Source of the DNA: Jatrophihabitans sp035642535
GTDB lineage: Bacteria > Actinomycetota > Actinomycetes > Mycobacteriales > Jatrophihabitantaceae
DNA: 64,000 bases
Assembly: GCA_035642535.1 (NCBI GenBank)
Contig: DASQSE010000057.1
Span: forward strand, 1 to 64,000
Direction: 5' to 3'
Every line of letters begins with the position of its first letter. Position 1 is the first letter of the stretch. This document shows, one piece after another, positions 17,754-26,720 of this stretch. The position numbers and the translations under genes were made by a program. The notes beneath the pieces are model-generated. The model was given only the letters and a program-made list of their open reading frames with translations. It ran no database searches and had not been told where the DNA came from.

Positions 17754-18770
17754 TCACCCGTGCGTCGCGCGAGCGCGCACCGCCGCCTCTCGTACGGCTC
17801 CGATGCGCCGGACCGCCCGCTCGAGCGCATACCCGGGGTCGGCGGCTTCGCCTTTGACGTCGGCGTTGAGGCTCGCAACCACACCGAGCGCCTCGCGCAG
17901 GCCGCCCTCGGTCCAGCCACGGGACTGGCCCAGCGCGCGCTTGACCTTCCAGGGCGGCATGCCGAGTTGCTTGGCCAACGCGTACTCGTCACGCCGACCT
18001 GCGGCTGCCACGCGCGCAACCGAACGCACCCCGTCGGCGAGCGCGTCGGCGATCACCACGTGCGGCACCCCGACGGACAGCGCAAAGCGCAACGCTTCGA
18101 GCGCCTGGCCGCTGCGCCCGGCCACTGCGAGGTCGGACACCGCAAAGCCGCTCACCTCGGCCCGGCCGCGGTGATACGCGCGGACGATGTCGACGTCGAC
18201 GTCTCCGCCCGAGTCGCTGACCAGCTGTGCCGACACTGCCGCGAGCTCGCGCAGGTCGCTTCCGACGGCGTCGAGCAGGACGCCGACCGCTTCAGGGCCG
18301 ATCCGGCCCCCGCACCTGACTACCTCGGCGCGGACGAACTGCGCGCGCTCGTCCGGCCGAGTGATCTTGGCGCAGCTGATCTCGACCGCCTTGGCCTTGC
18401 GAGCCTGCTCGAGCAGCTGCTTGCCCTTCGCCGCGCCAGCGTGCTGCAGCACGATCACCGTGCCGTCGGCCGGCGACTCGAGGTAGGGGCCGAGACAGGC
18501 AGCCGCGGCGGCCCGAATTTCGTGCGCTGCGCGCAGCACGAGCAGCCGGGACTCACCGAACAGCGACGGGCCGAGCATCTCGTGCAGCTCCGGACCCTGC
18601 AGCTCGGCGCCGGTCAGCTGCGTCTCGGCGACCGACGCGTCGGCACGCCTCGCCGCGGCGGCGACCGCGCCGACCGCGCGATCGACGAGTAGTTCCTCGT
18701 CGCCGACGAGCAGGACGAGCGGCGGCGGCGGGTCGGGCAGGTCGTCGAGGCTGATCGGGCGCGCCGGCAT
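17754..18770 (-). CDS. holA: DNA polymerase III subunit delta (HolA)
   Basis: A 338-residue clamp-loader subunit. The N-terminal PPLVLLVGDEELLVDRAVGA, SLFGESRLLVLRAAHEI, then SCAKITRPDERAQFVRAEV and DLRELAAVSAQLV match the AAA+-like delta fold, and the C-terminal helix bundle has PPWKVKRALGQSRGW. ATG at 18770. Its first 157 bases are also read, in another frame, as the 3' end of comEC. The order comEA-comEC-holA is conserved in actinobacteria. Confidence 0.92.
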   Translation of the reverse strand: MPARPISLDDLPDPPPPLVLLVGDEELLVDRAVGAVAAAARRADASVAETQLTGAELQGPELHEMLGPSLFGESRLLVLRAAHEIRAAAAACLGPYLESPADGTVIVLQHAGAAKGKQLLEQARKAKAVEISCAKITRPDERAQFVRAEVVRCGGRIGPEAVGVLLDAVGSDLRELAAVSAQLVSDSGGDVDVDIVRAYHRGRAEVSGFAVSDLAVAGRSGQALEALRFALSVGVPHVVIADALADGVRSVARVAAAGRRDEYALAKQLGMPPWKVKRALGQSRGWTEGGLREALGVVASLNADVKGEAADPGYALERAVRRIGAVREAAVRARATHG

Positions 18771-21208
18771 GACGCCATCCAAGCACCCGCCGCCGACGCC
18801 CGGCCGGGGCCGGGGCTGACGGAGCTTGCCGGGACACCGACTCCTCCCGGCCGCCATCCGACCGTGCTGGCGCCTACCCCGTGCACCACGGCAGTCAATC
18901 GACCGGGCCGGGCGACCACGGCGACGTCGCCGTCCTGGTCGGTGCGGAACACGGGGACGCCGAGCCTGGCCATCGCGCCGAGCAAGATCGGCGACGGATG
19001 CCCGTAGTCGTTGTCGATGCCGACGCTGATGACGCCGATCGAGGCGTGCACCGCGGCGAGAAATGCCGGATCGGAGTAGGCCGAGCCATGGTGCGGGACC
19101 TTGAGCACGTCGGCGCGCAGGTCGACGCCGGCGGCGAGCAGCGCTTGCTGGGCCTCGATCTCCGCATCACCCGGCAGCAGGATGCGCACTCCGCCGACCT
19201 CGGCGCGCAGCACCAATGACGAGTTGTTGGGATCGGAGTGGGTGCCGTGGAACGCAGCCGCCGGGCCGAGCACGTCGAGGTGTACGGCGCCGACATCGAG
19301 GTGCGTGCCGACCGGCGGGCTGAGGACGGGCAGCCCGCGCGGCCGGGCGACATCCTCGACGATGTCGACACCGTAGGTCGGGTCGGCGAGCGGGCCGGCC
19401 AGGATGCGGGAAATCGTGCGGCCGCGCGCCACGCCCGAAATTCCGGCAACGTGGTCGAGGTGGAAGTGCGTGATTACGAGCAGCGGAATGCGGGTGATCC
19501 CGAAGTCGTGCAGGCATCTGTCAATAGCCACTGGATCGGGTCCGGCGTCGACCTCGACCGCCGCCCCCGGGCCCGCCGGTAGCAGCAGCGCGTCGCCCTG
19601 CCCGACGTCGCACGCCACGAACAGCCATCCAGGCGGTGGCCATGACGATGTGACGGAGCGGACCGGGATGAAGATGATCAACGCCGTCGCGGCCGCGGCC
19701 CCGAGCACGCGTCGTGGCCCGGCCCGGATCGCGACCGCACCCCCGACCAGCCCGGTCGCCAGGAGCAGCAACCCGCCTACGACGCCGCCGGGCCAGGCGA
19801 TGGTCGCCCCGTGCAGGCCGCCGAAGAAGTCGGCCACGGCCACCAGCCAGCGGCACGGCCAACCGGCCACCTCCGCGAGTGCACTGCCCGCGCCGAGCCA
19901 CACCGGTGCGAACAACGCAGCTGCGAAACCGACTACCGTAATAACGGCAACGACCGGCTCGGCGAGCACGTTGGCAGGCACCGCCACCAGGCTGAAACGG
20001 CCGGCGATCGCCGCGATGACCGGTGCGGTGACCAGATGTGCGGCCGCCGCGACTGCGACCGACTCCGCCACCCCGGCCGGGAAGCCACGTCGGCGCAGCG
20101 CCTGCGCCCAACCCGGCGCGATCACGAGCAGCGCCGTAGTCGCCAGCACCGACATCGCGAACGACGCGCTGCTGGCAAGCACGGGCTGCCAAATGACCAT
20201 CGCCACCACGACCGCCGCGAGCGACGGCAGCGCGGCTCGCGGCCGGCCGGCAGCGAGCGCAACGAGCGCGATCGCCGACATCAGCGCCGCGCGTAGCACG
20301 CTCGGTGACGGCCGCGCGACGATCACGAACATGATCAGCACCAGACCGCCCGCAGCCGCGCACAGCCACGGGCGCACCCGAGCCTTGCGCAGCATCAGCA
20401 GCACCGCACCCACCAGCACCGAGCAGTTGAAGCCGCTGACCGCCACCAGGTGCGTGAGCCCGGCCAGCCGGAACCGCTCGGCGAGGACGGGATCGAGGTT
20501 CGCGACGTCACCGTCCACAAGCCCCGGCAGCAAGCCGCGCTCCTGCTCGGGCAGGCCGGCAACCGCATCGCGCAGGGCGGCGCGGACGCGCCCGGCCGCG
20601 CGCTGCCACCACGGCGGCACGCCGAGCCGCTCCGGAGGACCGCGCGCGAACAGCGTCACCGACAGGGCACCGCCATCGATTGCCGGCAGCAGATCCCCGT
20701 CGACGAGCACGCGCTGACCGGGCAGCATGTCGTGCCATGCCGCCGCATCACCCAGGACGAGCACCGATCCGGCGGCCGGCAACCGGCGCCCGTCCGCCAC
20801 GACCGAGTTGGCCGAGGTGTCGACGGCGACCCGCGCCGCGCCCCCGACGCCCTGCGCCGCGAGGACCCTCGGATCGCCCGTCACCGTCAGCATCGCGGTG
20901 ACCGATGCGTGCGCCTGCGCCAGCGCGAACAGCGGCGAGGCATGCGCCCGAGCGATCCGGCCGGCGAGGGGCAGCAGCACCAGGGCAATGCAGAACAGCG
21001 CCAGCGCGAGCGCAGCGGCCCATCGCCGGGCCCGCGCCACGACGAGCACCGCCAGCCCGGTGACGCCCGCCGTGCCGCCGACCAGCGCGACACAGGCGGC
21101 AGAGCGGTGCACGCAGCTCACGACCGCCAGCCATCCGGCGCACCCGCCGCACACGAGCCGGAGATCGAGCGGTGCGCGATCGGCCACCACCGGGGGTGCT
21201 GCGCTCAC
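18614..21208 (-). CDS. comEC: ComEC/Rec2 family competence membrane protein
   Basis: An 864-residue inner-membrane protein expected to form the DNA-uptake channel. An N-terminal OB-like domain with hydrophobic helices (to about residue 200) precedes the ComEC core (GLTHLVAVSGFNCSVLVGAVL, RAALMSAIALVALAAGR) with many membrane helices, then a metallo-beta-lactamase-like domain (DVGQGDALLL, ITHFHLDHVAG, LLPGDAE, VPHHGSAYSD). The homologous part stops near GVGASTVG; about 85 further residues, arginine- and serine-rich, read into holA out of frame. ATG overlaps the comEA stop by 4 bases. Confidence 0.92.
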   Translation of the reverse strand: MSAAPPVVADRAPLDLRLVCGGCAGWLAVVSCVHRSAACVALVGGTAGVTGLAVLVVARARRWAAALALALFCIALVLLPLAGRIARAHASPLFALAQAHASVTAMLTVTGDPRVLAAQGVGGAARVAVDTSANSVVADGRRLPAAGSVLVLGDAAAWHDMLPGQRVLVDGDLLPAIDGGALSVTLFARGPPERLGVPPWWQRAAGRVRAALRDAVAGLPEQERGLLPGLVDGDVANLDPVLAERFRLAGLTHLVAVSGFNCSVLVGAVLLMLRKARVRPWLCAAAGGLVLIMFVIVARPSPSVLRAALMSAIALVALAAGRPRAALPSLAAVVVAMVIWQPVLASSASFAMSVLATTALLVIAPGWAQALRRRGFPAGVAESVAVAAAAHLVTAPVIAAIAGRFSLVAVPANVLAEPVVAVITVVGFAAALFAPVWLGAGSALAEVAGWPCRWLVAVADFFGGLHGATIAWPGGVVGGLLLLATGLVGGAVAIRAGPRRVLGAAAATALIIFIPVRSVTSSWPPPGWLFVACDVGQGDALLLPAGPGAAVEVDAGPDPVAIDRCLHDFGITRIPLLVITHFHLDHVAGISGVARGRTISRILAGPLADPTYGVDIVEDVARPRGLPVLSPPVGTHLDVGAVHLDVLGPAAAFHGTHSDPNNSSLVLRAEVGGVRILLPGDAEIEAQQALLAAGVDLRADVLKVPHHGSAYSDPAFLAAVHASIGVISVGIDNDYGHPSPILLGAMARLGVPVFRTDQDGDVAVVARPGRLTAVVHGVGASTVGWRPGGVGVPASSVSPGPGRASAAGAWMASCRRARSASTTCPTRRRRSSCSSATRNYSSIARSARSPPRRGVPTRRSPRRS

Positions 21209-21999
21209 ACCGTCACCAGCGGCTGCAGTTCGGCGAGCTTCGCGGGGCCGATGCCGGTGACCTCGTCGAGCTGCTCGACGGTGGCGAAGCTGCCGTGCGC
21301 GGTGCGCCAGTCGAGGATGTACTGAGCCGTCACCGGCCCGACGCCGGGCAGTGCGTCGAGTTGGTCAAGCGTGGCGGTGTTGAGGTTGACCAGCCCGGTC
21401 GCGCCCGGCGTCGATGCCGTCGCCGCGCCGGCGGGTGCCGCAACAGCCCCACCCGCGACGCCGACCAGAATCTGCTGCCCGTCGGCAACCATCGCCGCGA
21501 GGTTGAGACTCGTGAGGTTGACGCCGGCACGGGCGCCGCCCGCCGCCTCCAGTGCGTCCGCCACACGCGAGCCCGGCGGCAGTCGGTACAGCCCCGGGTG
21601 CCGAACCTTGCCGGCCACATCCACCACGACCAGCGCCGACGTGGCCGCGGGTGAGGCACTCGGTGACGCCGGCAAGGAGCCGATCGACACGGCTGTCCCA
21701 ACCGGGGTGATCGCACCCCTGATGGGCGCCGTGGACGACACGCTCATCGCCCGCGGGCGTTGCGCCATGACCCACAGCCCGGTGATCAGCGCGGCCACCA
21801 GCACAGCGGTGCCGACCGCCACGGCAGCGCGCCGACCCGGGTCGAGCCGGACTGGCACCCGCGCGGCCAGTTGCTGCCACACCGAGGCGTGCGGGGCGGC
21901 CGGGGTACCAGTCGGCGGCCGCGATCCCGGAGACGCTGCGTCGTACTCGCTGAGCAGCTCGCGCACCCGCGCCGCCACTCGCCGGGACTCACCTCGCAC
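21205..21999 (-). CDS. comEA: ComEA family DNA-binding competence protein
   Basis: A 264-residue DNA receptor. Positions about 64-85 are one transmembrane helix (AVGTAVLVAALITGLWVMA); next comes a low-complexity Ser/Pro/Ala linker and an SLBB domain (VVVDVAGKVRHPGLYRLPPG), then two helix-hairpin-helix motifs at the C-terminus (LDQLDALPGVGPVTAQYILD, VEQLDEVTGIGPAKLAEL). This matches membrane-anchored ComEA. It overlaps comEC and is probably cotranscribed. The 132 bases upstream to degV show no gene. Confidence 0.95.
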   Translation of the reverse strand: MRGESRRVAARVRELLSEYDAASPGSRPPTGTPAAPHASVWQQLAARVPVRLDPGRRAAVAVGTAVLVAALITGLWVMAQRPRAMSVSSTAPIRGAITPVGTAVSIGSLPASPSASPAATSALVVVDVAGKVRHPGLYRLPPGSRVADALEAAGGARAGVNLTSLNLAAMVADGQQILVGVAGGAVAAPAGAATASTPGATGLVNLNTATLDQLDALPGVGPVTAQYILDWRTAHGSFATVEQLDEVTGIGPAKLAELQPLVTV

Positions 22000-22131
22000 C
22001 CGGCAGACGCTAGGCAGCAGACAGCAACGCCGGCGCCCAATGCGCGCGAGTTGTGGACTGCGGCCGCCGCTGTGTACGCGGCGCCGCGAATAGTCAGACG
22101 CGTGTGCTACTCGCCGGCGTGAGTCCCACGC

Positions 22132-22977
22132 TCAGCGGCGGACGATCACGGTCCCCACCACGCCCGGCCCGAGATGCGCCCCGACCACCGGCCCCAACTC
22201 GGCAACCACCACGTCGCCAGGCCGCGGCACCTGGTCGCGCAGTTGCGCCTCGACGGCCGCGGCCCGATCGGCCGCCGCGACGTGGTGCACCGCGAGATCC
22301 ACATCGTCCCGGCCGGCGGCGCGCACCGTGAGTTCGACCAATCGCGCCAGCGCCTTCGTCGCAGTACGCACCTTCTCCAAACCGACGATCTGCCCCTCAA
22401 CGAGTTGCAGCAGCGGCTTCACCGAGAGCGTCGACGCGAACAGCGCTGCTGCGCTGCCGATCCGCCCGCCGCGCCGCAGGTACTCGAGCGTGTCGACGTA
22501 GAAGTAGGTGCGCGTGCTGTCGACCGTTGCTGTCGCGACAACCTGCACGTCGGCCGCCGAGCCGCCCTCTGCGGCCCGCCGCGCGGCGGCGAGGACCGGA
22601 AACCCAAGCCCCATCGCTGTCGAGCGAGAATCGATCACTCGCACCGCGCCGTGCGGGAAGTCCTGGGCGGCGAGCGCGGCCGACTCCCAGGTGCCCGACA
22701 ACGCGGACGAGAGATGTATCGACACCACGTGCGACGCGCCGGAATCGAGCAGCGTCCGATAGCGCGTCGCGAACTCGGCCGGCGTCGGCCGCGACGTCGA
22801 CACCGGCACCTTCGCGCGCAGCGCCCGGGCCACCTCCGCGCTGCTGACGTTCACGCCGTCAATCGCCGTCCGGCTGCCCAGCGTGACGCGCAGCGGCACC
22901 ACAGAGATCTCGAACTGCTCGACCATCTCCGAAGACAGGCACGCCGTCGAATCGGTGACGACGCGAACCCGATCCAT
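22132..22977 (-). CDS. DegV family fatty-acid-binding protein
   Basis: A 281-residue DegV protein, which binds a fatty acid and may deliver it to fatty acid kinase. Signature: RVVTDSTACLSSEMVEQF, TSRPTPAEF, VVSIHLSSALSGTWESA, VIDSRSTAMGLGF, and LEYLRRGGRIG-S-A-A. The ATG overlaps the leuS stop by one base (TGATG), so it is translated with leuS. The name of the family comes from a B. subtilis mutation and does not imply a role in degradation. Confidence 0.92.
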   Translation of the reverse strand: MDRVRVVTDSTACLSSEMVEQFEISVVPLRVTLGSRTAIDGVNVSSAEVARALRAKVPVSTSRPTPAEFATRYRTLLDSGASHVVSIHLSSALSGTWESAALAAQDFPHGAVRVIDSRSTAMGLGFPVLAAARRAAEGGSAADVQVVATATVDSTRTYFYVDTLEYLRRGGRIGSAAALFASTLSVKPLLQLVEGQIVGLEKVRTATKALARLVELTVRAAGRDDVDLAVHHVAAADRAAAVEAQLRDQVPRPGDVVVAELGPVVGAHLGPGVVGTVIVRR

Positions 22978-25847
22978 CAGAGAACGAAGTTGATCAACCG
23001 ACCGGGCACGACGACCACGCGCCGCGTCTCACGTTCGGCCAGCGCCGCCGCGACCCGCCCGTCGGCACGGGCCGCAGCCTCGATCGCCGCCTGATCAGCA
23101 TCGGCCGGCACCGTCAGCACCGCGTGCCGCACCAACTTGCCGTTGATCTGCACGGGTATCTGGACAGTCTCGTCGATCAGCAGCGCCTCGTCCGCCGCGG
23201 GGAACCGCGCCCACGCCACCGGGGTCGCGTGGCCCAGCCGGGCCCACAGCTCTTCGGCGATGTGCGGGGCGAGCGGCGCGAGCAGCAGCACCAGCGGCTC
23301 GGCCAGCGCGCGTGGCGCCCCACCGTCCGGATACGCGTGCGTGATCGCGTTGTTCAGCTCGGTGATCCGCGCAATGCACGTGTTGAAGCGCAACGTCTCG
23401 AAGCCGTCCCGCACCGCACGGATCGCCTTGTGCAGCTGCCGGTTGAGCGTGTCGGGGACCTCGGCCTCGGACACGTGGGTGTCACCGGTCGTCTCGTCGA
23501 CAACGACGCGCCATACGCGCTGCAGCAGCCGATACGGGCCGACGATCGCCTTCGTTTCCCATGGCCGCGACTGCTCGAGCGGGCCGCCGAACATCTCGAA
23601 CAGCCGGAACGTGTCGGCTCCGTACTCGGTGATCACCTCGTCCGGCGTGATCACGTTCTTCAGGCTCTTGCCGATCTTGCCGAACTCCTGCTTGACCTCG
23701 CGGCCCTTGTAGAGGAAGCGTCCGTCCTTCTCCTCGACCTCGGCGGCGGGCACGTAGAACCCGTCCGCGTTCGAGTACGCGGGCAGCTGCAGGTAGCCCT
23801 GGTTCACCAGTCGGTGGAACGGCTCCGACGACGACAGATAGCCCAGGTCGAACAGCACCTTGTGCCAGAACCGGGCGTACAGCAGGTGCAGCACCGCGTG
23901 CTCGACGCCGCCGACATACAGCTCGACGCCGCCCAGTGGCCGGTCGGCCGACGGCCCCATCCAGTAGTGCTCGATCTCCGGGTCGACCAGCCGCTCGGGA
24001 TTCGCCGGATCCAGGTAGCGCAGCTCGTACCAACACGACCCCGCCCAGTTGGGCATCGTGTTGGTCTCTCGCCGGTACTTCTTCGGACCCTCGCCCAGAT
24101 CCAGCTCGACCTCGACCCATTCGGTCAGCCGGGACAACGGCGGCTCGGGCGTCGACTCGGCATCGTCGGGCGCGAAAGCCTTCGGCGAGAAGTCGTCGGT
24201 CTCGGGCAGCTCGACCGGAAGCATCGAGTCGGGCAGCGCCATGGGCAGGCCGGTCTCGTCGTAGACGATCGGGAACGGCTCACCCCAATAGCGCTGTCGG
24301 CTGAACAGCCAGTCGCGCAGCCGGTAGGATTCGGCGCCGCGGCCCCGGTCGTGGTCCTCCAGCCACTCGGTGATGTGCGCCTTCGCCGCCGCGACGTCCA
24401 TCCCGTCCAGGAACCCGGAGTTGACGGCCGGCCCGTCGCCCAGGTAGGCCTTGCCCTCCCAGCCGTCCGGCGGCTGGACGGTCCGGACGATCGGCAGCTC
24501 GAACGTCTCCGCGAACTCCCAGTCCCGCTCGTCCTGGCCGGGGACTGCCATGATCGCGCCGGTGCCGTAACCCATCAGGACGTAATCGGCGATGAAGACC
24601 GGCAGCCATGCGCCGTTGACCGGGTTGAGCGCGTGCGTGCCGGTGAACACGCCGGTCTTTGCGCGATCGCCCGCCTGCCGATCCAGCTCGGAGCGGCGCG
24701 ACGCGGCGGCGCGATATGCGTTGACCGCCTCACGGGGCGACGGCGCACCCGCAGTCCACGCTGCCCGCGTCCCGTCCGGCCACGCGTCAGTGGTCAGCGC
24801 GTCGACCAGCGGATGCTCGGGCGCCAGCACCATGTAGGTCGCGCCGAACACGGTGTCCGGACGGGTGGTGAAGACGTCGATGTCGCCGGCGGCCTCGGTG
24901 GCGAACGAGATATGCGCGCCGGACGAGCGGCCGATCCAGTTGCGCTGCATGGTGCGCACCTTGTCCGGCCAGTCGATGCGATCCAGGTCGCGCAGCAGTC
25001 GCTCCGCATACGCGGTGATGCGCAGCATCCACTGCGGCAGCGGCCGCCGGAACACCGGCACGTTGCCCCGCTCGCTGCGTCCGTCCGGGGTGACCTCTTC
25101 GTTCGACAGCACGGTGCCGAGCCCGGGCGCCCAGTTCACCATCGACTCGGTGCGGTAGGCCAGCCGGTGATTGTCGATCACCTGCCGACGCTCGATGGGG
25201 TGCAGCTCCGACCACGGCCGGCCGAACGGGTTCGTGCTCTCCGCCGGCTCCCGCACGCCCTCGTCGAACTCCGCGATCAGCTCGTCGATCGGCCGCGCCC
25301 GGTCGGCACCGGTGTCGTACCACGCGTTGAAGATCTGCAGGAAGATCCACTGCGTCCAGCGATAGAACGCGGGATCGGTCGTCGCGACGCGGCGCCGCTC
25401 GTCGTGCCCCAGCCCCAGTCGGCGCAGCTGCCGCAGGTAGGTGTCGATGTTGCGGTACGTCGTGGTGCGCGGATGCTCGCCCGTCTCGATCGCATACTGC
25501 TCGGCCGGCAGGCCGAACGCGTCGAAGCCCATGGTGTGCAGGACGTTATCGCCGTTCATGCGCCGATACCGGGCGTAGGCGTCGGTGCCGATGTAGCCCA
25601 ACGGGTGGCCGACGTGCAGCCCCGCACCGGACGGGTACGGGAACATGTCCATGACGTAGGAGTGCGGGCCGATCGCGACGCGGTCGAAGCCGTCCGCCAG
25701 CGCCCCGGACGGGTTCGGGGCGTTGTACGTGCCCGCGTCGACCCACCGCTGCTGCCATCCCGTTTCGATGGTTTCGGCGAGTGCGGCGTTGTACCGGAAC
25801 GGGGGGACGTCCTCTGCCGCGTCGACCGCCTCGCTACCCGTGCTCAT
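22977..25847 (-). CDS. leuS: Leucyl-tRNA synthetase
   Basis: A 956-residue class I synthetase. MDMFPYPSGAGLHVGHPLGY holds the HIGH-equivalent HVGH; an editing CP1 domain follows (RPDTVFGATYMVLAPEHPLV); and FGKIGKSLKNVITPDEV holds the KMSKS-equivalent KIGKS, as in other actinobacterial LeuRS. ATG at 25847 with AGGAG 8 bases upstream. A longer reading to 25895 would cross the attenuator hairpin and is rejected. A leader region of about 125 bases carries a probable Leu leader peptide and terminator. Overlaps degV by one base. Confidence 0.96.
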   Translation of the reverse strand: MSTGSEAVDAAEDVPPFRYNAALAETIETGWQQRWVDAGTYNAPNPSGALADGFDRVAIGPHSYVMDMFPYPSGAGLHVGHPLGYIGTDAYARYRRMNGDNVLHTMGFDAFGLPAEQYAIETGEHPRTTTYRNIDTYLRQLRRLGLGHDERRRVATTDPAFYRWTQWIFLQIFNAWYDTGADRARPIDELIAEFDEGVREPAESTNPFGRPWSELHPIERRQVIDNHRLAYRTESMVNWAPGLGTVLSNEEVTPDGRSERGNVPVFRRPLPQWMLRITAYAERLLRDLDRIDWPDKVRTMQRNWIGRSSGAHISFATEAAGDIDVFTTRPDTVFGATYMVLAPEHPLVDALTTDAWPDGTRAAWTAGAPSPREAVNAYRAAASRRSELDRQAGDRAKTGVFTGTHALNPVNGAWLPVFIADYVLMGYGTGAIMAVPGQDERDWEFAETFELPIVRTVQPPDGWEGKAYLGDGPAVNSGFLDGMDVAAAKAHITEWLEDHDRGRGAESYRLRDWLFSRQRYWGEPFPIVYDETGLPMALPDSMLPVELPETDDFSPKAFAPDDAESTPEPPLSRLTEWVEVELDLGEGPKKYRRETNTMPNWAGSCWYELRYLDPANPERLVDPEIEHYWMGPSADRPLGGVELYVGGVEHAVLHLLYARFWHKVLFDLGYLSSSEPFHRLVNQGYLQLPAYSNADGFYVPAAEVEEKDGRFLYKGREVKQEFGKIGKSLKNVITPDEVITEYGADTFRLFEMFGGPLEQSRPWETKAIVGPYRLLQRVWRVVVDETTGDTHVSEAEVPDTLNRQLHKAIRAVRDGFETLRFNTCIARITELNNAITHAYPDGGAPRALAEPLVLLLAPLAPHIAEELWARLGHATPVAWARFPAADEALLIDETVQIPVQINGKLVRHAVLTVPADADQAAIEAAARADGRVAAALAERETRRVVVVPGRLINFVL

Positions 25848-25883
25848 CCGTATCGCTCCTCTTGGTCTGCTCTGACATACGAA

Positions 25884-25909
25884 GAGCCCCTGCACACTCG
25901 CAGAGGCTC
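25884..25909 (-). terminator. Attenuator terminator hairpin before leuS
   Basis: In the leuS message sense the hairpin is GAGCCTCTGC, loop GAGTGT, GCAGGGGCTC: ten pairs including one U-G wobble, followed by TTCGTATGTC. The T-run is short, as is common in G+C-rich actinobacteria. It lies between the short leader peptide and the leuS ribosome-binding site, as expected of a transcription attenuator. Its function is inferred, not shown. Confidence 0.72.
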
Positions 25910-25945
25910 AGCCGTGCTGTCGGGCTTCGGCCGATCAGCACGGCT
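25910..25945 (-). promoter_or_regulatory. Upstream (pause/competitor) hairpin of the leuS leader
   Basis: A perfect 10-bp stem, AGCCGTGCTG with CAGCACGGCT in the message sense, around a 16-base loop. The 5' arm begins within the stop codon of the leader peptide, so a ribosome stalled at the Leu codons would cover it. The loop contains GAAGCCC, which could pair with GGGGCTCTTC of the terminator's 3' side and so act as antiterminator. That alternative pairing is a suggestion only. Confidence 0.6.
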
Positions 25946-25973
25946 ACATAAGCAGCAGTCGAGGCATGCGCAT
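25944..25973 (-). CDS. Putative leucine leader peptide (MRMPRLLLM)
   Basis: A nine-codon reading frame with three consecutive Leu codons (CTG CTG CTT) followed by ATG and TAG, upstream of leuS and of two stable hairpins. Such Leu-rich peptides sense charged tRNA-Leu through ribosome stalling. No ribosome-binding site precedes it; instead TATTCT at 25981-25986 is a -10-like box ending 7 bases before the ATG, implying a leaderless message, common in actinobacteria. Supported by position and codon content, not by homology. Confidence 0.7.
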   Translation of the reverse strand: MRMPRLLLM

Positions 25974-25980
25974 ACTGCAC

Positions 25981-25986
25981 AGAATA
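25981..25986 (-). promoter_or_regulatory. -10 box of probable leaderless leuS promoter
   Basis: TATTCT in the minus-strand sense fits the actinobacterial TAnnnT -10 pattern, with 7 bases to the ATG of the leader peptide, so transcription would begin at or next to the start codon. No convincing -35 hexamer is seen at the usual distance. Confidence 0.5.
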
Positions 25987-26040
25987 CGGCACGGCGTCAT
26001 GGTGCACGCCCGGCCCCGCCGCCCCTCGCCCGGGGGGTTG

Positions 26041-26718
26041 CTACGCGTCGGCGTCGGACGCGTCCTCGTCCTGCAGCCGGATGGGCAGCGGCAGGACGGT
26101 GCCCGGCGTGCCGAGATTGTGCCCGCGCAACCGCCAGGACGGCGGGTGCCCGTCGAACGCCGGTTCGACGATCAGCTCCGACCAGTGGCAGTTCGCCAGC
26201 GGGCCCAGCGGGTGGATTTCCTGCGCGATGCCGAGCAGTGCGTTCGTCAAGGCCATCGCGGTCGCGCTGTGCGTCACGACGACCGCAGTCGCCACGTCCG
26301 GTAGTTCGAGGAACGCGGCATGAGCACGCTCGGCCACCTGCGCCCGGCTCTCGCCACCGCGTCGGCTGACGTCGCGGCCTGCTGCCCAGTCGGCGTATTC
26401 GTCCGGGTACTTGGCTGCCACCTCCTCGCGGGTCAGCCCCTCCCAGTGGCCGAGGTTGCGCTCCCGGAAGCGCGGCTCCAGGTGCACGTCCAATTGCGTC
26501 ACGTCGCCGACGATCTCGGCGGTCTGCGCGGCGCGAGCCGAGTCGGAGCTGACGAGCAGCGAGGGCCGCAACGCCGCGATCAATGCCGCGACCTCGTACG
26601 CCTGGGCCCGGCCGACCTCGTCCAGCGGCGGGTCGGCCTGGCCCTGGAAGCGGCGCTGCGCGTTCCACGCCGTGCGGCCGTGCCGGAGCAGCACGACCCG
26701 CCGGAGCTCTGCGGTCAC
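26041..26718 (-). CDS. Histidine phosphatase family protein
   Basis: A 225-residue phosphoglycerate-mutase-like phosphatase. The phosphohistidine motif LLRHGRTAWN is at residues about 10-19; SSDSARAAQTAEIV, the acid residue in RFRERNLGHWEGLT, and the second His in VVVTHSATAMAL are present. GTG start at 26718, two bases after the rsfS stop. The order nadD-rsfS-phosphatase-leuS is usual in actinobacteria, where such proteins are sometimes called GpgP/PhoE-like. The substrate is not shown by sequence. Confidence 0.9.
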   Translation of the reverse strand: MTAELRRVVLLRHGRTAWNAQRRFQGQADPPLDEVGRAQAYEVAALIAALRPSLLVSSDSARAAQTAEIVGDVTQLDVHLEPRFRERNLGHWEGLTREEVAAKYPDEYADWAAGRDVSRRGGESRAQVAERAHAAFLELPDVATAVVVTHSATAMALTNALLGIAQEIHPLGPLANCHWSELIVEPAFDGHPPSWRLRGHNLGTPGTVLPLPIRLQDEDASDADA

Positions 26719-26720
26719 CG

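Noticed and set aside
25848..25895. Longer leuS start at 25895
   Set aside because: The extension runs through the attenuator hairpin and has no homology; the ATG at 25847 has a good AGGAG site.
25848..26040. T-box riboswitch upstream of leuS
   Set aside because: No T-box consensus (AGGGUGGNACCGCG-like) is present; the Leu codons and hairpins explain the region better.
23124..26369. Plus-strand open frame of 1081 codons opposite leuS
   Set aside because: It is the antisense shadow of leuS: high G+C makes long antisense frames common, and the translation is Arg/Gln/His-rich with no family pattern.
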